The notes under the pieces were generated by a model. It made no database searches and had not been told where the DNA came from. It saw only the letters and a program-made list of their open reading frames with translations. This document shows positions 34,573-41,833 of a DNA stretch of 47,063 bases, piece after piece (position 1 is the stretch's first letter; each line of letters begins with the position of its first letter). Source of the stretch: Bacillota bacterium (GTDB lineage: Bacteria; Bacillota; Sulfobacillia; RBS10-35; JAJYVN01); the NCBI GenBank assembly GCA_021806565.1, contig JAJZXK010000014.1:1-47063 (forward strand), read 5' to 3'. The translations under genes and the position numbers were made by a program.

Positions 34573-36624
34573 CTACTCCCCCCGTAGCGCCTCGACCGGA
34601 GACAGGCCTGCGGCGCGCCCCGCCGGAACCGCTCCGGCCAACACGGCCACCCCGACGCCGAACGCTAATCCCAATAGTGCCAACCCCGGAGACACCAGGA
34701 CCAGGTGTGGCTGCTTCAGGGCCGCGGCCCCGATGCTCCCCACGCCCCAACCGAGAGCGTCTCCGACCGCGCCACCGGCAAGCCCCAAGAGTCCCGCCTC
34801 GACCACAAAGAGCGTGAAGACATCCCGCCGCCTGGCCCCGATGGCCCGGAGCACACCGATCTCGCGTGTCCGCTCCAGAACGGCCATGCTCATCACGACC
34901 GCGATCATCAGGCCGGCGACCGCCAGCGCGATCCCTCCGACCGCGCCCAGTCCGACTTCGACGACGCGGAACGCCCGGGTCACGGTATGCAGGACGTCCC
35001 CGACCGTCGTCGCCCCGAATCCGAGCGCCCGTACGCGGCGGGCGACGCCGGCCACGTCGGAAGCGCGCCGGGCCAACACCACAATGTCCGGGTACCGCAG
35101 CGCGCTCCCCCGCGCCGCACCCGCCGCGAGCCAGCGCATCAGCACCGATGCGCGCACATACGCCGCCGGACTGCCCAGCACGTTGCTGCTGACGCCGGTG
35201 ACCGTCAACGTCCGCGTCCGGCGGGTGCCGCTGCCGATCGCCCCGACCTGCCCGCCGGGCGCCAGTGTTCCGGTAGGACTCAGGGTGAGGCTGCGCCCGA
35301 CCGCCGCCGCCTCAGAGCCTGGACGCAGGGAAAACAGCGCGTCCGCCATCGACTGGGGGAGGACCACCCCGGAACCGGCGGCGGTAGTAGTGGTGGAAGG
35401 AAGCCGGCCGGCCAACAGGCGCGGCAGAGAGACCGTACCGGTCGGTGACCACAGCCGGGCCGGCGGTAGCGGCCGAACGACCCCGGTGGTGCTGCGCGCG
35501 GCGGCCCGAAGCGTTCCGAACAGGGACGCATCCGGATACGCGGCCCGGACACCGGTCAGCCGCGCCAATTCGCGGACCTGGGCCGGACCGAGTGGTCGGC
35601 CTCCGCCCGTCGCCACCGACGGACCAAAGGAGATACCAGTCGGCGCGGCGGAGGAGGTCACCATCACCGAGGTGAGCGCCGCCTGTGCCAGCACGCTTCC
35701 GACGATCTGCTGCCGCAGGCCAGCCCCGATCGACATCAGCAGCACCATGGCGGTGACGCCGATGGCCACCCCGGTACCGGTCAGAAGCGAGCGGCCAAGA
35801 CGCCGACGCACCGCCGACACGGCCATCCCGAGCAGCGTGGCCGCCGCGGGCCCGCCACCGGCGTGACGCACCGGACCGGCCGGTGCGCACGGCCCCACAT
35901 CCGGAGCGGAGTCCGCCACGACACGCCCGTCGAGCACCCGCACCACACGATCGGCGCGCGCCGCGAACTCCTCGTTGTGTGACACGACCACGACGGTGCG
36001 GCCGTCGCGGTGCGCAAGGTCGACGAGCAGGTCGAAGATCTCCAGTCCGCCCTGGCGATCGAGGTTGCCCGTCGGTTCGTCGGCCAACACGATGCTCGGA
36101 TCGGCGGCCAGCGCACGCGCGATGGCAACGCGCTGCGCCTGCCCCCCGGAAAGCTCCGCCGGCCGGTGGCCCGCCCGGTCCGCAAGCCCCACGCGCGCCA
36201 GGAGTTCCTGGGCACGGCGCCGGCGTTCCCGCGGCGGCACCCCGCCAAGGGCAAGCGGCAGGGCGACGTTCTCCAACGCGGTGCGGTGGGCAAGAAGGTG
36301 GAACGCCTGGAACACGAAACCGACGCACGTCCGCCGCCAGGCCGCGAGTCGATCGGCGGTCAGTTCACTGGTCACCTCGCCGCCGGACAACACCCGGCCA
36401 TGGGTCGGTCGGTCCATCCCGCCCATCAGGTGCAGCAGAGTGGACTTGCCGCACCCTGACGGACCAAGGATCAGGGTCAGTTCTCCGGCCCGGACCGCGA
36501 GGTCCACGTCGTCCAAGGCCGCGACGATCTGACCACCGCGGCCGTAGGTGCGCCGTGCCCCCTGGAGTTCCACGGACACCGGATGCCCGTCGTGTTCCAC
36601 CGCGGCCGCGGCGTTAGACGGCAC
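34573..36624 (-). CDS. MacB-like ABC exporter: fused ATPase and FtsX-type permease
   Basis: A 683-residue protein. The N-terminal ATPase (about 15-240) has Walker A GPSGCGKST, Q-loop FVFQAFHLL, signature LSGGQAQR, Walker B IVLADEPT and His switch VVSHN, of the LolD/MacB class. The C-terminal half has one membrane segment (VAIGVTAMVLLMSIGAGL), a roughly 250-residue extracytoplasmic MacB-type domain, and three more segments with ERTREIGVLRAIGARRRDV, typical of FtsX. Such mechanotransmission pumps export peptides, lipoproteins or drugs. GTG 36624 has GGAGGAAA seven bases upstream and overlaps the preceding gene's stop by 11 bases, so the two are coupled. Confidence 0.9.
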   Translation of the reverse strand: MPSNAAAAVEHDGHPVSVELQGARRTYGRGGQIVAALDDVDLAVRAGELTLILGPSGCGKSTLLHLMGGMDRPTHGRVLSGGEVTSELTADRLAAWRRTCVGFVFQAFHLLAHRTALENVALPLALGGVPPRERRRRAQELLARVGLADRAGHRPAELSGGQAQRVAIARALAADPSIVLADEPTGNLDRQGGLEIFDLLVDLAHRDGRTVVVVSHNEEFAARADRVVRVLDGRVVADSAPDVGPCAPAGPVRHAGGGPAAATLLGMAVSAVRRRLGRSLLTGTGVAIGVTAMVLLMSIGAGLRQQIVGSVLAQAALTSVMVTSSAAPTGISFGPSVATGGGRPLGPAQVRELARLTGVRAAYPDASLFGTLRAAARSTTGVVRPLPPARLWSPTGTVSLPRLLAGRLPSTTTTAAGSGVVLPQSMADALFSLRPGSEAAAVGRSLTLSPTGTLAPGGQVGAIGSGTRRTRTLTVTGVSSNVLGSPAAYVRASVLMRWLAAGAARGSALRYPDIVVLARRASDVAGVARRVRALGFGATTVGDVLHTVTRAFRVVEVGLGAVGGIALAVAGLMIAVVMSMAVLERTREIGVLRAIGARRRDVFTLFVVEAGLLGLAGGAVGDALGWGVGSIGAAALKQPHLVLVSPGLALLGLAFGVGVAVLAGAVPAGRAAGLSPVEALRGE

Positions 36625-37099
36625 GCCTGCTTTCCTCCGTAGCGCGCCCGGTAAGGGAGCCCACCCAGCCGGCCAGCAGACCCAGCAGCACGGCGCCCAG
36701 CACCGCCGCGACCAGCGCGACCAGATGGGCCCCCGTGCTGGTGGCGACCTGGAGCGCCAGGTGGGCCTTCGCCGCGCTCAGGCCGGGATGGCTCTTGCGG
36801 ATCGCCTGCAGGATCCTCGCCGCGGGAGGCGGGAAGAGCAAGGGACCAAGTCCGGCGACCACACCATAGGCCGCACCCGCCAAAGCCGCCTGCCAAGACG
36901 GCCGCCGACCGGCGCGGTGGGCAGCGCGGCCCGTCAACCCCAAGACGACCACCAGGGCGACGTCCAACACCCACCCGGCGACAGCGGCGAGGGCTCCGCC
37001 GAACGGCAGGAACGCTGCGCGCAGCACGGCCAGGACCCCGAGGGCGAAAGCGATTCCGATCCAGGGCAGCATGCCTTTGGGCCGATGTTGACTCTCCAT
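36614..37099 (-). CDS. small four-helix membrane protein coupled to the MacB-like exporter
   Basis: A 161-residue integral membrane protein with about four hydrophobic helices separated by short Arg-rich loops. I do not recognise a family. It has no cysteine and no obvious catalytic residues. ATG 37099 has GGGGAGGG eight bases upstream; upstream codons in frame belong to the promoter. It overlaps the exporter gene by 11 bases, which suggests an accessory subunit of, or immunity function with, that exporter (inference from context only). Confidence 0.7.
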   Translation of the reverse strand: MESQHRPKGMLPWIGIAFALGVLAVLRAAFLPFGGALAAVAGWVLDVALVVVLGLTGRAAHRAGRRPSWQAALAGAAYGVVAGLGPLLFPPPAARILQAIRKSHPGLSAAKAHLALQVATSTGAHLVALVAAVLGAVLLGLLAGWVGSLTGRATEESRRAV

Positions 37100-37521
37100 A
37101 CTGGAAGCCCTCCCCATAGCGGAACACTCGAGGGATGGTATGGGGAGACCAAAACGGCCGTCAACCACGGGTGACCAGCGTTTCGGAAACCGGACGGCGG
37201 CATCCGGCATCCCGCCAGAGGGCTGGTCAGGACTTGAGAACCGTTCCTCTCCTCATAGCCTCTTGTGCCCAGCCGCTTGCGCGGCCAGCCCGTACGCCCC
37301 GCGCCGCGCCCAGTCGGGAACTTGCGTCTCCGGTCGCGAGTGCTTCATGAAGGACACCAGGTGCGGTCGCGCAGCGGCGTAACGGACGTACGTAGGCTGA
37401 GGTTGCGCTTACCTGCGCGGACCTCTGCGGGCGCGGCGCAGCCATATGCGCACCTTTCGCCACGCCCCGCGGCCCGCCTGCGGGAGTTCGCGTGTGGGGC
37501 GCGCGGTGGGGAGGCGGTGTC
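37100..37521. other. divergent intergenic region
   Basis: About 420 bases between divergent genes. The left end holds the exporter operon promoter (37135-37164). A TAGGCT -10-like hexamer occurs at 37393-37398 on the plus strand without a usable -35 box. I see no convincing gene. Confidence 0.5.
37135..37164 (-). promoter_or_regulatory. sigma-70-type promoter of the exporter operon
   Basis: On the minus strand TTGACG (37164-37159) and TACCAT (37140-37135) with an 18-base spacer, 36 bases ahead of ATG 37099. Confidence 0.6.
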
Positions 37522-37938
37522 ATGCGTGCCGAATGGGCCGGACGTTGGGTGGGTGCCGCCTGTGCGGTGGCCGGGTGCACACCGATGCTGTTTGCCGCAG
37601 TGGCGGGTACGGCCGGATCGGTCGGAGCCCAAGGCGTGCGCCTGGTCATGGGAGGGATGGCCGGTGGTATGCGCCCCATGGTCCCCGGCTGGGTGGTGTG
37701 GCTCGGAGCCGCTTCGTGGCCGCTGTTGCTGCTTTCGACCGGGTTGCTGCTCTGGAGCCTGTGGCGGGCGCCCGGCATGGGCCGGCTGCTCGCATACGGC
37801 GGCGTCGCCCTGCTGCTGATCAATCAGTTCCACATGCGCCTCTGGCTTTTTATACCCGCCCTGCTCCTGCTGTTCGGCGGCTTCGCGGCCAGCTTCCTGC
37901 TCAGCGGCCGGAGCGCCCGGACCAGACCAGCCCGGTGA
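37522..37938 (+). CDS. small membrane protein with Met-rich loop
   Basis: A 138-residue protein with about four hydrophobic segments. The loop after the first carries RLVMGGMAGGMRPMVPGW, four methionines in a short stretch, and NQFHM occurs before the last helix. Met/His clusters of this kind can bind Cu(I), but no copper family is recognised, so this is speculation. ATG 37522 has GGGGAGG eight bases upstream. It is convergent with the PepSY gene, with a strong stem between them. Confidence 0.65.
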   Translation: MRAEWAGRWVGAACAVAGCTPMLFAAVAGTAGSVGAQGVRLVMGGMAGGMRPMVPGWVVWLGAASWPLLLLSTGLLLWSLWRAPGMGRLLAYGGVALLLINQFHMRLWLFIPALLLLFGGFAASFLLSGRSARTRPAR

Positions 37939-37946
37939 GCGCGTAA

Positions 37947-37992
37947 CAGGCGCGAGGCGGAATCCGACCACGTCGGCACCGCCCCGCGCCTG
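37947..37992. terminator. 14-bp bidirectional GC stem terminator
   Basis: CAGGCGCGAGGCGG (37947-37960) pairs with CCGCCCCGCGCCTG (37979-37992) with one mismatch, between the convergent Met-rich membrane protein and PepSY genes; no U tract. Confidence 0.65.
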
Positions 37993-38031
37993 GTCTCATC
38001 GTCCGCGGCCCCTTGGAGACGCCTCAGGCGT

Positions 38032-38985
38032 TCAGGACGATACCTGGACCTTGGACCGCACCACAGCACCGTTGGAGGCGGCGAGCCAGATCTTATCCTT
38101 ACCGCCGCCGACCTTGACGGTGAACAACCATCCGGACTTCTTCTGCTTCAACTGGACCCACTTCAACGGCTTTGATCCACCCATGCGGGCGGCGAGGGCG
38201 GCCTGGGCCGTCGCCGCGTCCTGCGCCAGCACCGCCGGGGGCTGGCTGAGCTTGACCCCAAGCGGCACCGCCGAACCGAGGAACAGACCCGTGTGCGCCG
38301 CCTGGGCGGTCTTGGACGCTTCCTTGCCATCCGGCGCCTCTTGCTTGGCTGCCTGGGTACCGGAGTCCTTGGCGTCGGATCCCTTCGCGCTGCCGGTGGT
38401 CGAGGTGCCACCTTGAGTGGACGCGGCATGGGCGTCTCCCGCCAGCCGCTTGGTGAGCACCGACCCGTTGGCCGCCGCGACCTTCACGTCATACGCCGTG
38501 CCCGCGGTGTTGCGCACGTGCACATCCCAGACCGCGGTGCCCCCCTGGTGATCGGCGGACACATGGTAGACCTGGGAACCGGCGCCCACCGCCTGTTGAG
38601 CGATGGTCTGCGCCTGCGCGGCGCTGATGCCGCCCTGAACCGCGGGCGACGATCCACTACCGCTACCACTGCCCGCACCCTGTCCGGACGCTGCATTGGC
38701 ATCTCCCGCCAGGCGCTTGGTCAGCACCGCGCCGTTGGCCTCGACCACCTTCACGTCATACGCGGTACCCGCGGCATTACGCACGTGCACGTCCCAGACG
38801 GCGGTGCTTCCCTGGTGATCGGCGGAGACGTGATAGGCCTGAAAGCCGGCGCCCACCGCCTGTTGGGCGATGGACTCCGCCTGCGCGGCGCTGATGCCGG
38901 ACTGGGCATGGACTACGAGCGGTGATCCCATCGCGAGGGCCGTGGCCACCGCCACGCCACCTAAGAGCCATGCATTTCTACGCAC
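38032..38985 (-). CDS. secreted protein with two tandem PepSY-like repeats
   Basis: A 317-residue exported protein. A signal peptide ends near VVHAQS (about residue 28). Two nearly identical 65-70-residue units follow (31-99 and 120-189), each ISAAQAxxIAQQAVG, YHVSADHQG, AVWDVHVRN, AGTAYDVKV and LTKRLAGD, i.e. PepSY-type peptidase-inhibitor/propeptide domains. A Ser/Gly linker joins them and a Lys/Ala/Ser-rich linker precedes a third, different C-terminal domain (about 240-317). GTG 38985 has GGGGAGG eight bases upstream. PepSY proteins are thought to restrain extracytoplasmic proteases or bind ligands at the surface. No protease is adjacent. Confidence 0.82.
   Translation of the reverse strand: MRRNAWLLGGVAVATALAMGSPLVVHAQSGISAAQAESIAQQAVGAGFQAYHVSADHQGSTAVWDVHVRNAAGTAYDVKVVEANGAVLTKRLAGDANAASGQGAGSGSGSGSSPAVQGGISAAQAQTIAQQAVGAGSQVYHVSADHQGGTAVWDVHVRNTAGTAYDVKVAAANGSVLTKRLAGDAHAASTQGGTSTTGSAKGSDAKDSGTQAAKQEAPDGKEASKTAQAAHTGLFLGSAVPLGVKLSQPPAVLAQDAATAQAALAARMGGSKPLKWVQLKQKKSGWLFTVKVGGGKDKIWLAASNGAVVRSKVQVSS
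38419..38895 (-). repeat. internal tandem duplication within the PepSY gene
   Basis: The segment 38895-38689 (unit 1) recurs at 38628-38419 (unit 2), 267 bases downstream on the coding strand, with near-identical protein over about 65 residues. It looks like a fairly recent intragenic duplication. Confidence 0.75.
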
Positions 38986-39031
38986 TTCATCGCCTCCCCA
39001 GAGCAGGTTAGACCGCAAAGATGGGGGGTGT

Positions 39032-39061
39032 ATGAGGCGGACATGATGATTGGATGAGGCG
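39032..39061. promoter_or_regulatory. direct repeat upstream of the PepSY gene
   Basis: ATGAGGCG occurs at 39032-39039 and 39054-39061, 22 bases apart (two helical turns), 47-76 bases upstream of the PepSY start. The spacing suits a dimeric, direct-repeat-binding regulator such as an OmpR-type protein. No sequence-specific evidence links it to the regulator at 22630. Confidence 0.3.
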
Positions 39062-40411
39062 ACGGGCATGGGCGGCAGCGACAGCCGGGGCCCGTCAACC
39101 GGCAAGACGTTCAAGCTCACCCTCACCGACCCGAAGGTCGTGAAGGCACTCAACTGGATGAACAGTTGGACCAAGACCTACCCGGTGGCAACGATCAGCG
39201 CCGCGACCTCCGCCTACGGCACCAACACTAACGCCCCGCTGATCACGGGCCAGATGCCCATGATCATCAACGGCAACTGGATGCTGGGCGTGTATGCCCA
39301 GTACGCCAAGACCCTTCCCTACGCCGTCGTCCCGGTTCCCGCCCCCGCCGGGCGCAAGCCGACCAGTTGGTGCGGCGGTTTCGGCTATACGGTGCCCAAG
39401 GGTGCCAAACACGTGGCGGAGAGCTGGAAGTTCCTCGAGTACTTTTGCAACGAGTCGAACTCGGTGGAGATGGCCGCCAAGACGACGACCTTTCCGGCAT
39501 GGCTCAGCGGCCTACACAGCAAGCAGATCAGCGGCATCCCCCACATCAAGACCTTCCTCGACCTCGTGCCGGGCGCCCACGGCCGGCCGGTGACCCCCGC
39601 CGCCCAAGTGCTGTGGACCGAACTCACCACCAACGCCACCAACGACGCCTTATACGGCAAGCTCTCCCCGATTCAGGCGCTGGCAAAGGCGCAGAAGAAG
39701 GTCGACGCCGTGACGAAGATCCACTTCGTGCTCTACCTCACGAACACGCTCCACTTTGCGTTACTCAGCACGATCGGGGCCTGCATCTCCGCCCCGGTGG
39801 TCGGGTATGGCTTTTCCAAGTTGGAGTGGCCGGGGAGGGACGCGCTCTTTTTCGCCACACTTGCCCAGCTGATGCTTCCGGGCCAGGTGACCCTGGTACC
39901 CCTCTTCCTGCTTTTCCGGCACTTCGGCTGGGTCGGCACGTACAAACCCCTGATCATTCCCGCCTACTTCGGCAGCCCGTTGTTCATCTTCTTGGCGCGG
40001 CAATTCTACCGGCAGGTGCCCAACGAGATCACGGAAGCAGCCCGTATCGACGGGGCCGGCGAGTTGCGGATCTTCGCCGGCATCGTCACCCAAATCCCGG
40101 CGCGACCCGTAGATGCCCCCGGCTTCAGCCGTGGGGTCATGACTCCGCTGATCCTGCCCGCGATCGCCACGATCGCCCTGTTCCAATTCGTGGGCGCCTG
40201 GGGCGACTTCCTCAGGCCGCTGATCTACATCTCCCGCGCCAGCCTCTACGCGCTTTCGATCGGCCTGACCCGCTTCCAAACAACCTACAGCACCGATTGG
40301 CAGTGGCTGATGGCCGGAGCGACGCTGTTCACCATCCCGATCCTGTTCCTGTACTTCTTCGTGCAGAAGACGTTCATCAAGGGCATCCAATTCTCCGGGC
40401 TGGTGGGCTGA
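39050..40411 (+). pseudogene. fused remnant: solute-binding protein C-half joined in frame to MalG-type permease C-half
   Basis: One open frame of 453 codons. Codons 1-225 match the C-terminal half of a sugar-binding protein (TDPKVVKALNWMNSW, MPMIINGNWMLG, GGFGYTVPKGAKHVAESWKFLEYF). From about codon 226 the sequence becomes a MalG-type permease beginning at its second segment (YLTNTLHFALLSTIGA), with GYGFSKLEWPGRDALFF and EAARIDGAGELRIF. The binding-protein signal peptide and N-lobe, the whole MalF-type permease and the MalG N-terminus are missing, as expected from two large deletions. Palindromic copy C interrupts the EAA loop in frame. The TTG start has no ribosome site. No ATPase is nearby. 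Very probably non-functional, but the open frame is unusually intact. Confidence 0.75.
40086..40135 (+). mobile_element. palindromic IS200/IS605-end-like element, copy C, inserted in frame in a permease
   Basis: Exact 50-base match (opposite strand) to 50-99. The hairpin GGCTTCAGCCG with CCC/GGG arms lies at 40115-40135. GTCA flanks it on both sides (40085-40088 and 40136-40139), 51 bases apart. It adds TQIPARPVDAPGFSRGV to the protein inside the EAA loop, between the conserved Gly and the following hydrophobic Pro-containing segment. Removing 51 or 54 bases restores a normal-looking loop (IFAGIV joined to TPLILPAIATIALF) without changing frame. Confidence 0.8.
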
Positions 40412-40419
40412 TCCCCTCC

Positions 40420-40452
40420 GTGGGGTGGGATGGCGAGCGCCACCCACCCCAC
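40420..40452. terminator. 10-bp bidirectional GC stem terminator
   Basis: GTGGGGTGGG (40420-40429) pairs perfectly with CCCACCCCAC (40443-40452), between the permease remnant and the convergent cupredoxin gene; no U tract. Confidence 0.6.
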
Positions 40453-40476
40453 CGGGGTCAGCGGACGCAACAACCA

Positions 40477-41040
40477 TCAGTGGACGGTGATCTTCCCGAC
40501 CATGCCGCCCTGAACGTGCCCGGGGTAGCTGCAGTAGAAGTAGAACGTGCCCTTGTGCGCGGCGGTGAACTTGACGGTCGTCGTCTTGTTCGTGGGCAGC
40601 GGTACGTTGACGTGCCACGCCGGCAGGGTGAAGGTGTGCGGCAGCGCCGAGTGGTTGGTCACGTGGATATCCACCTTGGTGCCCTTGGTGACGCTGAGCG
40701 TATTCGGCTTGAAATAGAAATCGCCAACCGTCATGGTCAGCGCCTTGCCCGCGCTCAGCGTCGCCGAGCCCTTGGCGGTGTACTGCGCCTTGAGGGTCGC
40801 CACCGGGATGATCGTGCCGTTGGTGGCCGTGGTACCCGCCTTGGTAGCGGTGCCCGTCTTGGTAGTGGTGCCCGTCGTCCCGGTCGTGGTGGACGAACTT
40901 GTACTGGTCGAACTGGTGGACGAGGACGCCGGGGTCGTGATGTTCCCGCATCCTGCGGCCACCACCGCGGCCAATCCGATCGCGCCCATCGCGGCCAACC
41001 GCCGTATCTCCCTGGACCGATCCCTAGACCACTGCAACAT
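40477..41040 (-). CDS. cupredoxin (blue-copper) lipoprotein
   Basis: A 187-residue lipoprotein. The signal ends with lipobox AAGC (C31), then a Ser/Thr-rich linker of about 40 residues, then a cupredoxin domain. Type 1 copper ligands are visible as H135 (LPHTFT), C170, H175 and M180 (FYCSYPGHVQGGM). It is anchored outside the membrane and should carry electrons or bind copper; partners may be terminal oxidases or sulfur/iron oxidation proteins, none of which is in the window. ATG 41040 has GGGAGGG eight bases upstream. The long low-complexity linker is typical of surface redox proteins in acidophilic Gram-positives (inference). Confidence 0.88.
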   Translation of the reverse strand: MLQWSRDRSREIRRLAAMGAIGLAAVVAAGCGNITTPASSSTSSTSTSSSTTTGTTGTTTKTGTATKAGTTATNGTIIPVATLKAQYTAKGSATLSAGKALTMTVGDFYFKPNTLSVTKGTKVDIHVTNHSALPHTFTLPAWHVNVPLPTNKTTTVKFTAAHKGTFYFYCSYPGHVQGGMVGKITVH

Positions 41041-41136
41041 GTCGCAGCCCTCCCGCGCGAGGGCTGTCCACCGCCCCCGCGACGCCATTCGTCTTATCAC
41101 GCGCCGCGACGTTGGTCTACCCACAATCCGTCGCGC

Positions 41137-41148
41137 TTATGATCACAA
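41137..41148. promoter_or_regulatory. AT-rich palindrome upstream of the cupredoxin gene
   Basis: TTATGATCACAA is a near-perfect 12-base palindrome about 97 bases upstream of the cupredoxin ATG, in a locally AT-rich spot. It is a possible regulator site; no family assigned. Confidence 0.3.
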
Positions 41149-41274
41149 TCCCACATTGGCAGGTGCCCGCTCGAACACCCGCCGACGCGGGCCGGACGGG
41201 ACGGTGCCAGAGCGCACCCAGGTCACCGCAGGGGTGGCGGACGGTGCACACATGCTCCGGCGCGTTCCAAAGGC

Positions 41275-41532
41275 TCAGACCGTAAGCCTGCGACAGCGCC
41301 GGCGGACAGAGCCGACCAAGCCGAGCAACACACCATAGACGGGCGCGAGCCAGACCACGCCGGTCATCGCCGGCACACCGACCGCGACGACCACCAGCGT
41401 CAGGATGAGCAGGCGAAACCAGGTCGCATCCCAGAGGGCCGGGGGCTGCCAAGTGCGAAGCAGCCGGCCGCGTAGCGCGACCCCGAGCGGGACACAGGCC
41501 GCCGCGATCAAGAGCGCTGTCCAGGAGACCAC
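41275..41532 (-). CDS. small membrane protein, 85 aa
   Basis: A short protein with three hydrophobic segments (SWTALLIAAACVPLGVAL, WFRLLILTLVVVAVGVPAM, GVVWLAPVYGVLLGLVG) and a basic C-terminus (RRRCRRLTV). No family recognised. GTG 41532 has GGGGGG seven bases upstream; the open frame extends further but that part is Arg/Pro-rich and lacks a ribosome site. It lies between the cupredoxin and the binding-protein genes, oriented like the former. Confidence 0.5.
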   Translation of the reverse strand: MVSWTALLIAAACVPLGVALRGRLLRTWQPPALWDATWFRLLILTLVVVAVGVPAMTGVVWLAPVYGVLLGLVGSVRRRCRRLTV

Positions 41533-41833
41533 ACGCGTCCCCCCGCTTTGCGCCACCCGCGCCCGCCACGGCGGGTCGGCGGAGGCATGCCTTCGGCCGC
41601 AAGACAACCGCATCGCCCGTGACGGCCATGCCCATCCTATGAGTGGCACCCTGCGCATGGCAAGGCAAGGATTGGCATCCAGTCGTTTCGTGTCGTTGCG
41701 GCAACAACGGCGCACCACGGGCGGCAGGGCCGGGCCGCGTCACCACCGTAGCGGGTCGGTGGGCCCCGGCCACGTCGGACGCGGCGGCGGTCGCCGCAGT
41801 GGACCCGAGATCCACAACGGGGGGCAGGCGCCA
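41533..41833. other. divergent intergenic region
   Basis: About 300 bases between the small membrane protein and the binding-protein gene. Frames through it are open but Arg/Gly-rich. I see no gene and no strong promoter. Confidence 0.4.

Noticed and set aside
34276-36328. Alternative frames through the ABC exporter region
   Set aside because: The MacB-like protein has every ABC motif in order; the others have none.
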